This document shows, in pieces, positions 23,885 through 34,740 of a DNA stretch of 64,000 nucleotides; the stretch's first letter is position 1, and every line of letters starts with the position of its first letter. The DNA lies in the NCBI GenBank assembly GCA_019925795.1, contig CM034312.1:1706501-1770500 (forward strand), written 5' to 3'. The notes under the pieces were generated by a model. It worked only from the letters and a program-made list of their open reading frames with translations, made no database searches and was not told the origin of the DNA. This DNA is from Dendrobium chrysotoxum. Taxonomy: Eukaryota > Streptophyta > Magnoliopsida > Asparagales > Orchidaceae. Made by a program: the position numbers and the translations under genes.

Positions 23885-26156
23885 AGAGACGATCAGATCC
23901 TAAGTTATTAGTTATCACCAAGCAGTAATCATCGTCATCAAATGGACAAACAGTACTAAAACCCAATCCTGCCCTTGACTTTGGTTTATAATATTCAGTA
24001 TTCCAAAGGTTTTCAAAGGACTGAGCTTGACGTTTAGTCCAAGTAGATGGGGTTAGACCTTGCTTAATTAAATTTTTAACACCATAAGGATACCAATCAA
24101 AAGGGAGTTCCACTATTTCATTCATCAAAGGGTCATCAATGTGTACATCAGTTTCAACATTCTTGCTAGAAGAAGGAATAAACTTAGCAGTTTTACAATC
24201 ATCGCTCAAGGCAGGTGAAACCTTAACTGCCAACCCGGCTATACTATCTTGAGATAGTGGGGTTAGAGCTAAAGTCTTCACATATCCTTTAAGCTTTTCA
24301 TAGGTAGACAAATCTGAATCATCCTCTATTTTTGCCTTAACTTTATCATCGTCACTATCGTGTTCCAAAGAGATCTCAAATTTCGGCCTCTTGTTACTAT
24401 TTTCAGCTTTAGATACACATGATTCATCCTCTGAGTCAGATTCTAAATCAATATGTATCATAGGAGTTTGCCTTTGTATGGTTTCATACGTTGCACTTTC
24501 ATAATTTTGCCATCCTCTGCCTCTACCTCGCCCCCATTGGGTACTCCTACCACCTCTTTGTGAGGGAGGAGTAGGATGCCAACGGATGCTATCTTCGAGG
24601 CAGGGATATTCTTCATCTCTTTTTTCTTCTTTTTCTTTTTCTTTTTCATTTTTCTTTTCAAGTGCAATTTCACTTTTGGCCAATTTGAGATCCTTAGGAA
24701 CAGTTTGTTTTTTGGGCAAATAATAGGCGGCATCTTCATAAATTCCTACTTCATGAATTGAGAATGGTTGCAAATCTCCCTTAATACAGCGCTCAACACC
24801 ATCTCTGATGTATTTAATGCACTGATGTAGGGAGGAAGGAACCATCCTATATTCATGAAGCCACGGTCTACCTAGAAGAGCATTAAAAGATGTTGGAGAG
24901 TCTATAATATGAAACTTTGCTTCAGTTTTAAATTCTTCAATCTCCAACAACAGAGTAACTGAACCCAAAGCCCTCTCGCCATTTTCATTAAACCCTCGTA
25001 AGATCATTTTGTCTGAACTGAGCTTACGAACGTCTATCCTCAAATAAGCGAGAGTTCTGAGAGTCATAATATTAACTGATGCACCAGGATCAACCAGGAT
25101 ACGTGACAATCTGAAGTTGTCTATGTTTACTGTTATGTATAGTGGACGGTTGTGATCAGCCGTCCCTAAACATAGATCTTCATCAGAAAAAGAAATTTCA
25201 GGAACTCCTTTGGAACAAAGAGCTTCATCAGGCTGTACAGCTGCTAACTGGGCCATGCAAATATCTGGATCTAGCAGAGCTTTGATTAACGCTTCCCTCA
25301 TTTCTTTGGAAAGGATCAGAGCATCATAAATGCTCAGTTTGGCAGGCAGCTTCCTGAGGTGAGCTAGGACATTGTAATCGACCTTGGGTATTCCACTCTC
25401 AACTGGACCCTGAAGGGGAACAGGCTGAGGTGGAAGAGAAGATTCTGGTTCGTCAACAACTTGTTTCCCTTTATCTTCAGAAGAAGCTTGAGGTGGTAGC
25501 ACTTTGCCGCTACGAAGTTTGATTTGCACTATCTCTTCAGAAGAAGCAACATGTGGATTATCTACTTTGACCTCAGCTAACTCTGATTGTACTTCTGTTA
25601 AATTCTCAGAATCCGACATCTCTGCTTCAATACAGATAGGCGTACCCTGCAAATCAAGAGCAGGGGCATCACTATCTGAATAATAGCCAAGAGAATGTTT
25701 TAATTCTTCCAAATTAAATTGATTGTTAAGAGAATCATTTTCAGGTAAGTTTTTCAAGTCATCCGTAACATCGCTATCAGAAATAGACAAGATATACACA
25801 GAATCCTTTTTCATTGATTTGACATTATCACATGGAACAAAATAAAAGTCATCTAAGATAAGAGGATTGAGGATAACAGTCTCCCCATCCGCAGAAAACA
25901 CAACTCTACTAGATCCATCACAATCAACACTACTAAAAGCAACAAAACAATCTCTGGTATCCTCCTTCTCCTGAACTGTAGGACCCTGGCTGACTTGGGC
26001 TCCCTTAAGCTCTGAAGGTGGAGTCATCTCTACATCACCTTCCGGAACTATCAGATCAACCTGGAGAGGCTTCTGAGCTCCCAAAGACTCCTGAAGAGAA
26101 AAAAATAGAGTTTGTTCAGAAATTTCTTTGAGGAACGGGATAAAGCTATATCCCAA
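23871..26156 (-). CDS. Retrotransposon protease with a long acidic, RG-rich extension
   Basis: The 761-codon frame holds a retropepsin-like domain: ILVDPGASVNIM (catalytic D near residue 355) and FNALLGRPWLHEY. Before it is an acidic Ser/Glu-rich region; after it come about 350 residues with no domain I know. These include a KEKEKEEKRDEEY charged run, an RGRGRGW stretch and an acidic SDSEDES patch. It overlaps the gag frame by 106 bases in another phase and overlaps the RT-side frame by 14 bases. In pea Ogre elements an intron lies between protease and RT; the extension sits where such an intron would be, but no splice sites were assigned. Whether the frame changes are natural or are damage cannot be decided from one copy. 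Confidence 0.85.
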   Translation of the reverse strand: MGYSFIPFLKEISEQTLFFSLQESLGAQKPLQVDLIVPEGDVEMTPPSELKGAQVSQGPTVQEKEDTRDCFVAFSSVDCDGSSRVVFSADGETVILNPLILDDFYFVPCDNVKSMKKDSVYILSISDSDVTDDLKNLPENDSLNNQFNLEELKHSLGYYSDSDAPALDLQGTPICIEAEMSDSENLTEVQSELAEVKVDNPHVASSEEIVQIKLRSGKVLPPQASSEDKGKQVVDEPESSLPPQPVPLQGPVESGIPKVDYNVLAHLRKLPAKLSIYDALILSKEMREALIKALLDPDICMAQLAAVQPDEALCSKGVPEISFSDEDLCLGTADHNRPLYITVNIDNFRLSRILVDPGASVNIMTLRTLAYLRIDVRKLSSDKMILRGFNENGERALGSVTLLLEIEEFKTEAKFHIIDSPTSFNALLGRPWLHEYRMVPSSLHQCIKYIRDGVERCIKGDLQPFSIHEVGIYEDAAYYLPKKQTVPKDLKLAKSEIALEKKNEKEKEKEEKRDEEYPCLEDSIRWHPTPPSQRGGRSTQWGRGRGRGWQNYESATYETIQRQTPMIHIDLESDSEDESCVSKAENSNKRPKFEISLEHDSDDDKVKAKIEDDSDLSTYEKLKGYVKTLALTPLSQDSIAGLAVKVSPALSDDCKTAKFIPSSSKNVETDVHIDDPLMNEIVELPFDWYPYGVKNLIKQGLTPSTWTKRQAQSFENLWNTEYYKPKSRAGLGFSTVCPFDDDDYCLVITNNLGSDRLYEGH

Positions 26157-29092
26157 GTTGAGTCAGAATTTAAAGAAGAAGCAGGAACAATAGGCTCACC
26201 AGTCACACACTTAGCTGATCCCTGCCCCGGATCCACTAAGTATTCTTTGGGAATCACTACAGCTCCTGATTTGATGTTCCTATCAAGCCATTCTTTAAAA
26301 GTAACACAGTCTTCAAGCTGATGACCCAACATCTGATGGTAAGGGCAATAATTAAGCTGGTCAGACTTACCCACTTCCTCTGGCCTCCTAGGGGCAGGCA
26401 ATTTAAAGTCTGGCTTTTTCAGAAGATTTTTTAATATCCTCTTTAAAGCCTCCTTTTTAAAGGGGTAAGTCTTGCCAATCAATGCATTAAATTTGTCCCA
26501 ATTCTCCCTTCTTTCCTCCGAAGTAAGGTAAGGCCGTTGTTGATTAAACTGTGGCTGAGCTTGCGGTGGCGAATACTGTTTCTGATACTGTGGTGACGTA
26601 TATTGAGGCCTCTGATACTGTTGATTATAAAACTGAGAAGGTGGGTTCTCTACCTGAATTTTCATTGGCTGCTTTCCCTTATCCACAGCTGACACCGTCC
26701 CAGATTTCTTCTCAAAGACCTTCTGGGGTTTCAGCTTCTTAGGATCTGAAGAGGACTGATCAGTAAAGAAGGTGAACTGCGAAGCTTCTTCTTGTAGGCT
26801 GGAGGCTTTATTGAGCAGTTTTTCAAATGTCTTGATGGTAAATCCTTTCAAAAGAAAGGCTACTGGTCCATGAATGTTCTTAAGCAGAATCTCAATCGCG
26901 TGTTGCTCTTGCAATTGAGGTTCGCACTTCATGCTCAAATTCCTCCACCTTAGTATATAATCAACCAGCTTCTCCCCAGGCTTCTGTTTCTCTATAACAA
27001 GATCCCCAACTGTAACGTGATGCTGACTGCCTGCAAACCTCTTGACAAACATGTTTTCCAACTCTGTAAAACTGTGCACTGAACCATTGGGTAAGTCTGC
27101 ATACCAGTCAAAAGCCACCCCTGACAGACTACTAACAAACTGTCTGAAGAGTAAAGCATCACTTCCTCCAGCGTTGCAACAACTGGCTCGGAAGTACGCT
27201 ATGTGCTGTCTAGGGTTTCCAGTACCATCGAAAATCTTGAATGAGGGGGGCACAAATCCCTTTGGATAGGGAACTGCATCGAACTCCTCTGGGTAGGGCC
27301 TACCCTTTGGGGTATACGACGCACTCTGTGACTCAGCTAATGCCTCCCTCACTTGTCTTTCCACCATCTGTTTTAGCTCTTTTGATTGAGAGGCTTTGAT
27401 TTCTGGATCTGATTGGTGTTCTTCTACAGCCTCAATTATCTGTTTCTTCCCTACCACCTGAACAGACTCGGGTTGAGAAGACTCAACCTGTGCTCGTGGT
27501 GGTAAAGGACCCTGGCACTGGAATGATGCCATAGTGGCCATCATTTCCTCTATCTTCTTCTCCATACTTGAGATCTGCTCATCTTTTTGTTTTAGCTGTT
27601 GTATAAGACGTTGAGTTAAGTCCGGCGCAATGCCTTCCTCAACTACGACGTCCTGTATTCCAGCATCTTCAGCTTGATCATCATGAGCTGATCCCCTTGT
27701 TTCCACCATAAGGACATCGGCTACTGCATCATCTAACATGTCATCTTGATCTAAATCAAAGTTCAATGCATCTTCATCCTCCAGATCTTTAATGCTATTT
27801 TTTAGTTCACCTAGCATCTCCTCTATAGACCTTCCGGAAACATAGTGGGGATCAACGGGAACATATCTTTCATAGTCCATATGATCTGAAGGGTTAATTT
27901 CATGTTCCTCCTTTACTTCGGGTTCTTCTTCTATCATCTTTTCAGGTGAAGCCACTACCAGAGAAGCAACTTCCTCCTTAGGTCTCCAGATCTTCTTCTC
28001 AGCTGATGTTGGAGAGAGTTGGCTTGATGATTCCAACTGCCCTACATCCGGATGAGAAGACGAAGAAGGACCCGTAGAGGGGTGCCTATCTGTCTGGGGA
28101 GAAGAGTGGACACGAGAGAACCGCTGAACCTTTCTAACTTCTTGAGGTGTCATGGAGGAAGGAGACAGCTGACGACTAGTTTTCTGGGCAACATATTGAG
28201 TACTCTTGGATTTTCTCGACACATCAGTCAAAACAATACTGTCTGTCTTTCTGTCAGATTTCCTCGGTTCCCTAGGGTATCCATCAGTGAGTGCAGAGAT
28301 TGCAACAGGTTTGAACTTTCTTTTGCTATCTCTTGCCCTCGACTGACTCACTACCCGGGCTCCAGTATTCTTCTGACTCGATGCTTCTTCTTCTATCTTT
28401 TCATTAATCATCCTTTTCATATTCCTCAAAAACCTTTCCTTGGTTTGGAAATGATTATCTGCACAATCTTGGACTATTGCCCTTACCATATTCTGAATGT
28501 GTGTTTCCTTATCTTTTACTGGCTCAGTGGCAGACTTTCCAACAGCAGTAGGAACTGAACGAGCAATCTTCCTCACATCTTCCTCTCCATCAGCAGCGGA
28601 GAGAAGATGGAACCTACTACCACTAAGATGTGGAGAGGTAGGAGGAGTTTGCTCATTCTGATTTGATAGTCCCAATTTTTCCATTCTCCTCTTTGTTCGA
28701 CGATTTTTATTTCTCCTCTGAGTTTTAGTCATAATCGTCGACATGTTGGAAGAGGAGCCTATTTCAAACTTGCTTGGAGCACTGAAAGGAGTAACACTAT
28801 CTGCTACGACAACTGATTTGAGTTTCTGATCCTGGCTAGGCTGTTCAATTCTAGCAAACACTGAGGGCCTAGGGGCTACAGGGGCAGTCTGAGACCCACA
28901 TCCCAAAGTGAACTCTAGAATAGGCTTCTGGTTTGCAATTTCAGCAGGTGGGACAATAGTGAACTCAGGTCCACTAACAGACAACTGCAAATCCTCAAAT
29001 CCTTTTCCAAATTTGATTATACTTCCGTCAGCGAAAGGATTGTAAGCCAAGTTCATATTATCCGACAAGGAAAAGATTAGTTTACCCATCAT
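26051..29092 (-). CDS. Retrotransposon gag
   Basis: This is the structural protein that packages element RNA. The first ATG is at 29092 (a second follows directly); the frame is open a few codons further upstream. The N-terminal 600 or so residues are long for a gag, with a basic patch (RRNKNRRTKRRMEKL), many Ser/Lys stretches and a coiled-coil-like segment (LIQQLKQKDEQISSMEKKIE). The gag core spans about residues 630-780, with PRQHIAYFRASCCNAGGSDA, AFDWYADLPNGSVHSFTELE and FAGSQHHVTVGDL. A zinc-knuckle-like CPYHQMLGHQLEDC follows. It ends in a frame overlapping protease. No copy of gag is present in the second unit because the gap intervenes. Confidence 0.93.
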   Translation of the reverse strand: MMGKLIFSLSDNMNLAYNPFADGSIIKFGKGFEDLQLSVSGPEFTIVPPAEIANQKPILEFTLGCGSQTAPVAPRPSVFARIEQPSQDQKLKSVVVADSVTPFSAPSKFEIGSSSNMSTIMTKTQRRNKNRRTKRRMEKLGLSNQNEQTPPTSPHLSGSRFHLLSAADGEEDVRKIARSVPTAVGKSATEPVKDKETHIQNMVRAIVQDCADNHFQTKERFLRNMKRMINEKIEEEASSQKNTGARVVSQSRARDSKRKFKPVAISALTDGYPREPRKSDRKTDSIVLTDVSRKSKSTQYVAQKTSRQLSPSSMTPQEVRKVQRFSRVHSSPQTDRHPSTGPSSSSHPDVGQLESSSQLSPTSAEKKIWRPKEEVASLVVASPEKMIEEEPEVKEEHEINPSDHMDYERYVPVDPHYVSGRSIEEMLGELKNSIKDLEDEDALNFDLDQDDMLDDAVADVLMVETRGSAHDDQAEDAGIQDVVVEEGIAPDLTQRLIQQLKQKDEQISSMEKKIEEMMATMASFQCQGPLPPRAQVESSQPESVQVVGKKQIIEAVEEHQSDPEIKASQSKELKQMVERQVREALAESQSASYTPKGRPYPEEFDAVPYPKGFVPPSFKIFDGTGNPRQHIAYFRASCCNAGGSDALLFRQFVSSLSGVAFDWYADLPNGSVHSFTELENMFVKRFAGSQHHVTVGDLVIEKQKPGEKLVDYILRWRNLSMKCEPQLQEQHAIEILLKNIHGPVAFLLKGFTIKTFEKLLNKASSLQEEASQFTFFTDQSSSDPKKLKPQKVFEKKSGTVSAVDKGKQPMKIQVENPPSQFYNQQYQRPQYTSPQYQKQYSPPQAQPQFNQQRPYLTSEERRENWDKFNALIGKTYPFKKEALKRILKNLLKKPDFKLPAPRRPEEVGKSDQLNYCPYHQMLGHQLEDCVTFKEWLDRNIKSGAVVIPKEYLVDPGQGSAKCVTGEPIVPASSLNSDSTWDIALSRSSKKFLNKLYFFLFRSLWELRSLSRLI

Positions 29093-29597
29093 TTTCCTGA
29101 AATTCAAGAAAAAATTTTGAATTAGTCTTTTGAAAAAAAAATTATTTTAATTGCAAAAGTTTAATTGACCCAACCAAATAATTCAAGTCTTATCTCATCG
29201 CATATATATCGAGTTATATTAAAATATAACTGCAATACATAATGTTGAGATAAGAATGAATATTATTTAGTGTTTCAATTTTCACTCTAAGAATTTGGAC
29301 CCAGTGCTAAGTCAAACATCAAGCTACAATAAAATGTAACTGCAACGTTCAAGTTAGCACGTAGGGATTTTATTTTCTGATTATTTAGACAAAAAGGTCA
29401 TTAAAGGAACTTCCCGTCGATATTTTGACGGGGGTCCAAAATAAGACCTCTACAATTTCTTTTAGATACCGGCCAAATTATTCAAGAATGAAATGAATAA
29501 TATAACCGGCGGAAGAAAGGTAGTTACAACTCATGCCAAGCACAAGTATACTACCGATGTAAGGGTATGAATCACTGCTAAAGATGGAGAGAGGATT
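29093..29597 (-). other. Retrotransposon 5' untranslated leader
   Basis: About 0.5 kb between the primer binding site and gag. It is AT-rich, with two ATATAACTGCAAT/AATGTAACTGCAAC-like phrases near 29225 and 29335. On the minus strand TTTCAG directly precedes the gag start and looks like a splice acceptor, but no donor was found. Confidence 0.6.
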
Positions 29598-29617
29598 GAT
29601 CCCCAGCGGAGTCGCCA
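29598..29617 (-). promoter_or_regulatory. Primer binding site, tRNA-Arg
   Basis: The minus strand reads TGGCGACTCCGCTGGGGATC. This is complementary to the 3' end of plant tRNA-Arg (UCG) plus CCA, with one likely mismatch. tRNA-Arg priming is known from Ogre elements. It fixes the 5' LTR as the sequence just to its right on the + strand. Confidence 0.85.
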
Positions 29618-31410
29618 GAAAAACCTTGGTGGGAAAATTTATGTCGCCACGCAGATTTTGTGTTCTCCTATTTTGTAATCGAATACTGCATTAAGAATAA
29701 AGTACAGTCTCGGGAGACTGACACAATATTCTATAATGGATTCAATATCAAAATAGGGTTTTAGAAAATAATATTTCTATAGTCAAACACAATTCTATGA
29801 ATAACATATCATCTTGAGAGATGAACACGAAATTCTGTAGAATGTGTTTAAAAATAGAAATATAGTTTTGAAAAGTTCATCCATCCCTTTATTTAGGTGT
29901 AATAAGGAGAATATTGTATCATCTGAAAAGACGAACATAACATTCTTCAAAAAACACCCAAAAGAAAGAATGGGTTTTATAAAAGTCATCATTTTAAAAT
30001 TGAACATAATAAATAGAACATTATATTACCTATAAAGATAATAATAATATTCTATAAATATGTTTAAAGTTAGAAATGAGGTTTTAAAACATGTCTGCGT
30101 TCCCAAAGATTTTTCCCTTGTTTTATAAAAATAAAACAAGGTTTATTTTAGTCTGGGATTCTCAAATCCCTATAGGGGCAAGCCCCTATAGTTAATTACA
30201 TCCTAGGAGGGGTACTCCTAAGAAAACTCTCGATTGAAGCAGTGATTTTGTACCCTCTGATTACAAAGTAGAAGACAAGGGAAGAAGTAAGAATTTTCAA
30301 GGAGAAAGCTCAACGTTGAACAGTTATTAACGGGTCAAAGGAAGAAAAGTAGGAGGTGCTGGATTCTAAGAAGCTCAGAGGCAACCTCAATCTATCCTAT
30401 GTTGGGCTTTACATTTTAAGAGATAAAATTTTAGGTTTGAGTTGATATTTTATTAGAAATTTGGGATTATATTCCCGAGGGTGAGGACTTAAGATTTAAA
30501 AATCTGCCTCAGAACCTAAGTCTAAATTGGGTACTACAAAGTAGTGACCCGAACCTAGCTAATGCAATGTAAATCTGGACTTACCCCGGCCTGGATTGGG
30601 GAGCCAGCTAACCACCTAGGCGTTTCAAATCCATGTGTCCAGTCTTTTATGAAAGATGGGTAGGGACGTTATTTAAGTTTTGAGGAATCGGGGCCGACAT
30701 CTAAGACAAATCCTAATTGGCCCTTTTACTTATGTAGGGTAAATAATGCCTAGGAGCATAATGCAATTAAAATTTTAGACTCTTTTAATTTGTATCTAAT
30801 GCAATGCATGCTAATTGACTCGAATGCATAAAATGATTTATGAAGCAGTTTTAAAATCAGGCTTAGAAAATAGATTTTTCCTAGAGATTGCACAACATCC
30901 CCTTGACAGAACTGCACCCTAATAGGTCAGGTGGTCTGCCAGAACCCGCAGGCGGGGAGGTGCCTAACAAGGAAGAGAAAGTAATAATATGATTATGCTG
31001 ACTCTCGGCGGTCCGAGCTTACTTCTTAGATTCGTTAGAGTTTCTATGTGAGCCTAAAAAAATTTATTTTTAAATTTCAAGTAGAAAAAGTTTATCGTGA
31101 TCCTTACCAAAAAACACTCCGATGCGTATCCAGGCTAAAACAAAATACAGCATGCAAGAGTCCTAAAAAAAAAACTAGTGCACAAACAAAGTAAACACTC
31201 AAATTAAATTATCCAAAAATATAATGTCCAATATCCAGTTTATTTACAACCCAAGGTTTACTGAAAAAGTAAAGTGGCCGGGCACCACTGACAACAAACC
31301 CGGATTCTAATCCTAAGACTGACGCAAGTGATTTCAAAATGGGATATACTTTTCTTTTTATCTTCATTTCTTCGTCTTCTTCATCTTTACTTTTTGTCTT
31401 CTTTCCTTTA

Positions 31411-31510
31411 CAAGCTTCTTGGATCTGCTACGAGCTCCTTGGTTCCGCTACGAGCTTCTTGGTTCCGCTACGAGCTTCTTGGGTCCGCTACGAGCTCCTT
31501 GGGTCCGCCG
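31411..31510 (-). repeat. 20-bp minisatellite in the LTR
   Basis: Five head-to-tail units of the form GGTTCCGCTACGAGCTTCTT, 20 bases apart. The related LTR at 59.4 kb has only one unit, so the array expanded after the two LTRs split. Confidence 0.9.
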
Positions 31511-31515
31511 GGCCT

Positions 31516-31650
31516 GGATATCCAAATGAAAAAAAACTCATCCCGGAAGGGGTATTTTCTTTTCTCTTTGGATATTAGAACCACCCTAATTTGGCTTTCC
31601 AAATAGAAGAGAATACTCCCCTAAGGGACATTCTCCTCTCTTTGGATTCC
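31516..31650 (-). other. Two adjacent hairpins in the LTR, conserved in a related LTR
   Basis: Hairpin 1 (31516-31576) pairs GGATATCCAAATGAAAA with TTTTCTCTTTGGATATT; its tip is CCC-GGAA-GGG. Hairpin 2 (31593-31650) pairs TTTCCAAATAGAAGAGAAT with ATTCTCCTCTCTTTGGATT around CCCCTAAGGG. The counterparts at 59447-59508 and 59527-59583 keep the stems with different bases, for example GAGAAT/ATTCTC here against GGAAC/GTTCC there. Confidence 0.65.
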
Positions 31651-33399
31651 GAGTTGGGTGTGATATCCCACTTTTGAATCACTTTCACAACATTTGACTT
31701 TAACAAATATTTACATTTACATTACATTCCAGAAAGAAAAAGAAAATCTAGACACACCTGCAAGGTTATCCTAGACATTTATAATAAAACCATTCCCAAG
31801 CAGTTATATATTCAAATTAAATTTATCAGCCACACTTGGCCATGCTCTTTTAATTTTAAAGGGGCTTAGCATTTTCTGAAGCACCTGCAGAAAATATTGT
31901 TAATTTAAATCTTTAATTTGCCCCTTTTTTATTTAGCCCTGCACGAGCATGGCCACCTGCATAAGATTCTGTGAGCATCCAGATCGTTCCTAACCTAGGG
32001 GTAATCTATCGCCCATCACATCATATCACAGAGAGCAATAAAAGTAAACAAACACTCAATGTCAATCATACAAGCATGCAATGAAAACCGAGAAAGCCCG
32101 TCACACAACAGCAAGAAAGTAAACACCGGCCTAACCTAGAGCTAGAGTCGGTTGTCCTAGCAAACAAATCTAAGTGTGTGCGGTAGGCTGTGTGGTTTGG
32201 ATGCATCCTGAGTTTACTTTTAGTTAAAGTTATCTAACTGATTGAAATTGATTTGTTGAAGGGTCAAAGGAAATTTTAGTTCAGATTTAAGTTTTTGTGT
32301 CTTTACTGTTTTGAAGTTTGTTTTAGATTGAATTTTGATTGTTAAAGTTGATTAATAGGGTTTTGTTATTTAGTCATTTGAGTTAACCATTTTCATTTTT
32401 TTTATTATTTTAATTAATGATTTATTAAATTTTTAATAATTTATTAAACATTTTAATATTTTGTTAATCTTGAATCGTTTATTGGAATTTTAATTGACTT
32501 ATTAGAGTGTTAGTGTTTTATTAAAAATTTAATGATTTTATTTGATTTGTTAATAATTTATTAAATTGTTGATGATTTATTAAAGTTTGAAAAATTTTAT
32601 TTAGTTATTATTTGATTATAAGATGATTAACACATTAATTAGATTCTATTTTATTTTTATATTCAAATTTAATCCCTAATGTTATGTGTGTTAATTATGA
32701 CTTAGTTATTAGAGATTATGTGATTTTTGTATACTTTTTTTATTTGGATTATCATTAGTGTATTTGAATTTCTCCTTAATTATTTATTTAAGTTTAATTA
32801 GACTGATTAAGGTTGTATTAATAATATACAATAATCCTAAGGGGAATGTCACTAAGTTCTCTATGTTATGTATTTCTACCCTAAAGTGTGCAGGCATCCT
32901 AAGTCTAAGTTCTCTAGGACTCAATCCTTAATTTTTGTCCTTAGATGTCACTAATGTTATATGGAATGAAAAGAATTTTGTTGTCACTAACCCTTAGGAC
33001 TTTGCGTACGTGTAAAGAGGTTTAAGGATCTAAAAATAGAATAAATAATCTTAATAAAATTGAAGTTGCTATAGGGACCTAGAAGGGAGGGAGTTCGCAC
33101 AAAACACACCACGGCCTCCTAGGGGTTTTCTAAGTTTTAAGAAAACTTACAACACCGGGGGCTATGACCCGGTGGATTTCGCCCGTAGCACCTCTACCCG
33201 GTTGGATAGAGGCGACTGACACCTTTGATCTGCTTCCTCTTGTTCACTTGATTAGTACCGTTCCTCGCAGTTCATGCAAATAAAGACAAGAAAATAGGGA
33301 ATTAGAAGCACATTAATAATTAACAATGAAATAATTGAAATTTATTTAAAAATAAAAATGTACCTTTCTTCGGACTTGAAGGCCGGCACAAGCTGTCTA

Positions 33400-34740
33400 C
33401 CTTTTGAACTTTTCACTTTTGAAGGCACACTTTCTATTTTCCCAACCTTCACCTTGAGGCACAAGAAAAAGGAAGGAGGAGGAGAGAGGTAGGGGTAGAG
33501 AGAAAGGGAGCTTTTGCTTTTCAACACTTTCACTTTCTAATAACCATTCAATTAACTCAAACTCCAACCAACACACTTTTCATCTCCTAACAATCTAAGT
33601 TCACTTTTCCACATTTATACACACTTTTTGAAACAGATATATATATATATATTTCAAAACACTTCTCCTTTCAATACACTTCTCAAAACACTTTCTTTTC
33701 AATACACTTTTACTTTTCATAAAATGCACGCTTTTCCAAACATATACAAACTCCCCAATACCACTTTCAAAACACACAAGTTTCACCTTTCCGAACCCAC
33801 AAACCCCACTTTTTATTTCTCACACATATCACTTTTTCAAGACGAACATTTTTCATTCTCCAACAGTCAAACTTTTCTTTACCATTCAAATATCACACTC
33901 TAAACTTTTTATTTGAACAATAAACTTTTTCACTTTTTCAACACAAACACTTTTCCAAAATACACACAAACTCCACCTTTACGCATTTCATATTTAAACA
34001 TAAACATACCCTTTCATCTTTCAAAGATCACACAATTCTCCTTTCAAAACACAAACATACACACCTCATTTTTAAACATTTATACACTTCACATTTCATA
34101 TCTACACACAACACTTCACTAACACACTTTTACACACTTCATTCCAATACGCATTTTACTTTACTTTTTAATGCATACTTGATATACTTTTCAATACACA
34201 CATATATTTTACAAAGTTTAAACACTTCACTATTACACACTTCACATTTTTGAAACATACACCTTTCATCTTCTAAAAATCAAACAATCACCTTTCAAGC
34301 ACACACAAGTCACTTCTTTACTTATCAAAACCACACACACACTCTTCCAAAACATACAACTCCCCTTTCAACATACACTTTTCACATTACTTTGTTTACA
34401 CAAACAATTCACCTTTTCAAAATAAACATTTTTTTATTCTCCAATAATCAAGTATCACTTTACCATTAAAAGATCACACACTAAACTTTTCATTCAAATA
34501 ATACACTTTTCACTTTTTAACATAAGCTCTCACTTTTCAAATCACCCACAAGTTCCACTTTTCAACCTTTATGAATTTCAAAATCCAAACATTTTCTAAC
34601 ACACACTTCCACTTTCAAGACATACACTTCTTACTTTTAAAACATTCCTCAAATTCCACTTTTAAAAAAAGCACACTTCTACCATTCCTAATGTTCCAAC
34701 ATAAGTCCATATATACCTTCTTTCCAACTCAATATTTATA
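33400..34740 (-). repeat. Pyrimidine/AC-rich degenerate repeat block in the LTR
   Basis: The + strand is almost all variations on CACTTTTCAAAACACAC, with very few G. The unit is about 10-20 bases and too diverged to define. It recurs at 15967-17050 with only a couple of one-base indels. On the element's own strand it is purine and GT-rich. Confidence 0.8.

Noticed and set aside
28052..28558. A 168-codon + strand frame
   Set aside because: It is antisense to gag and has no similarity of its own.
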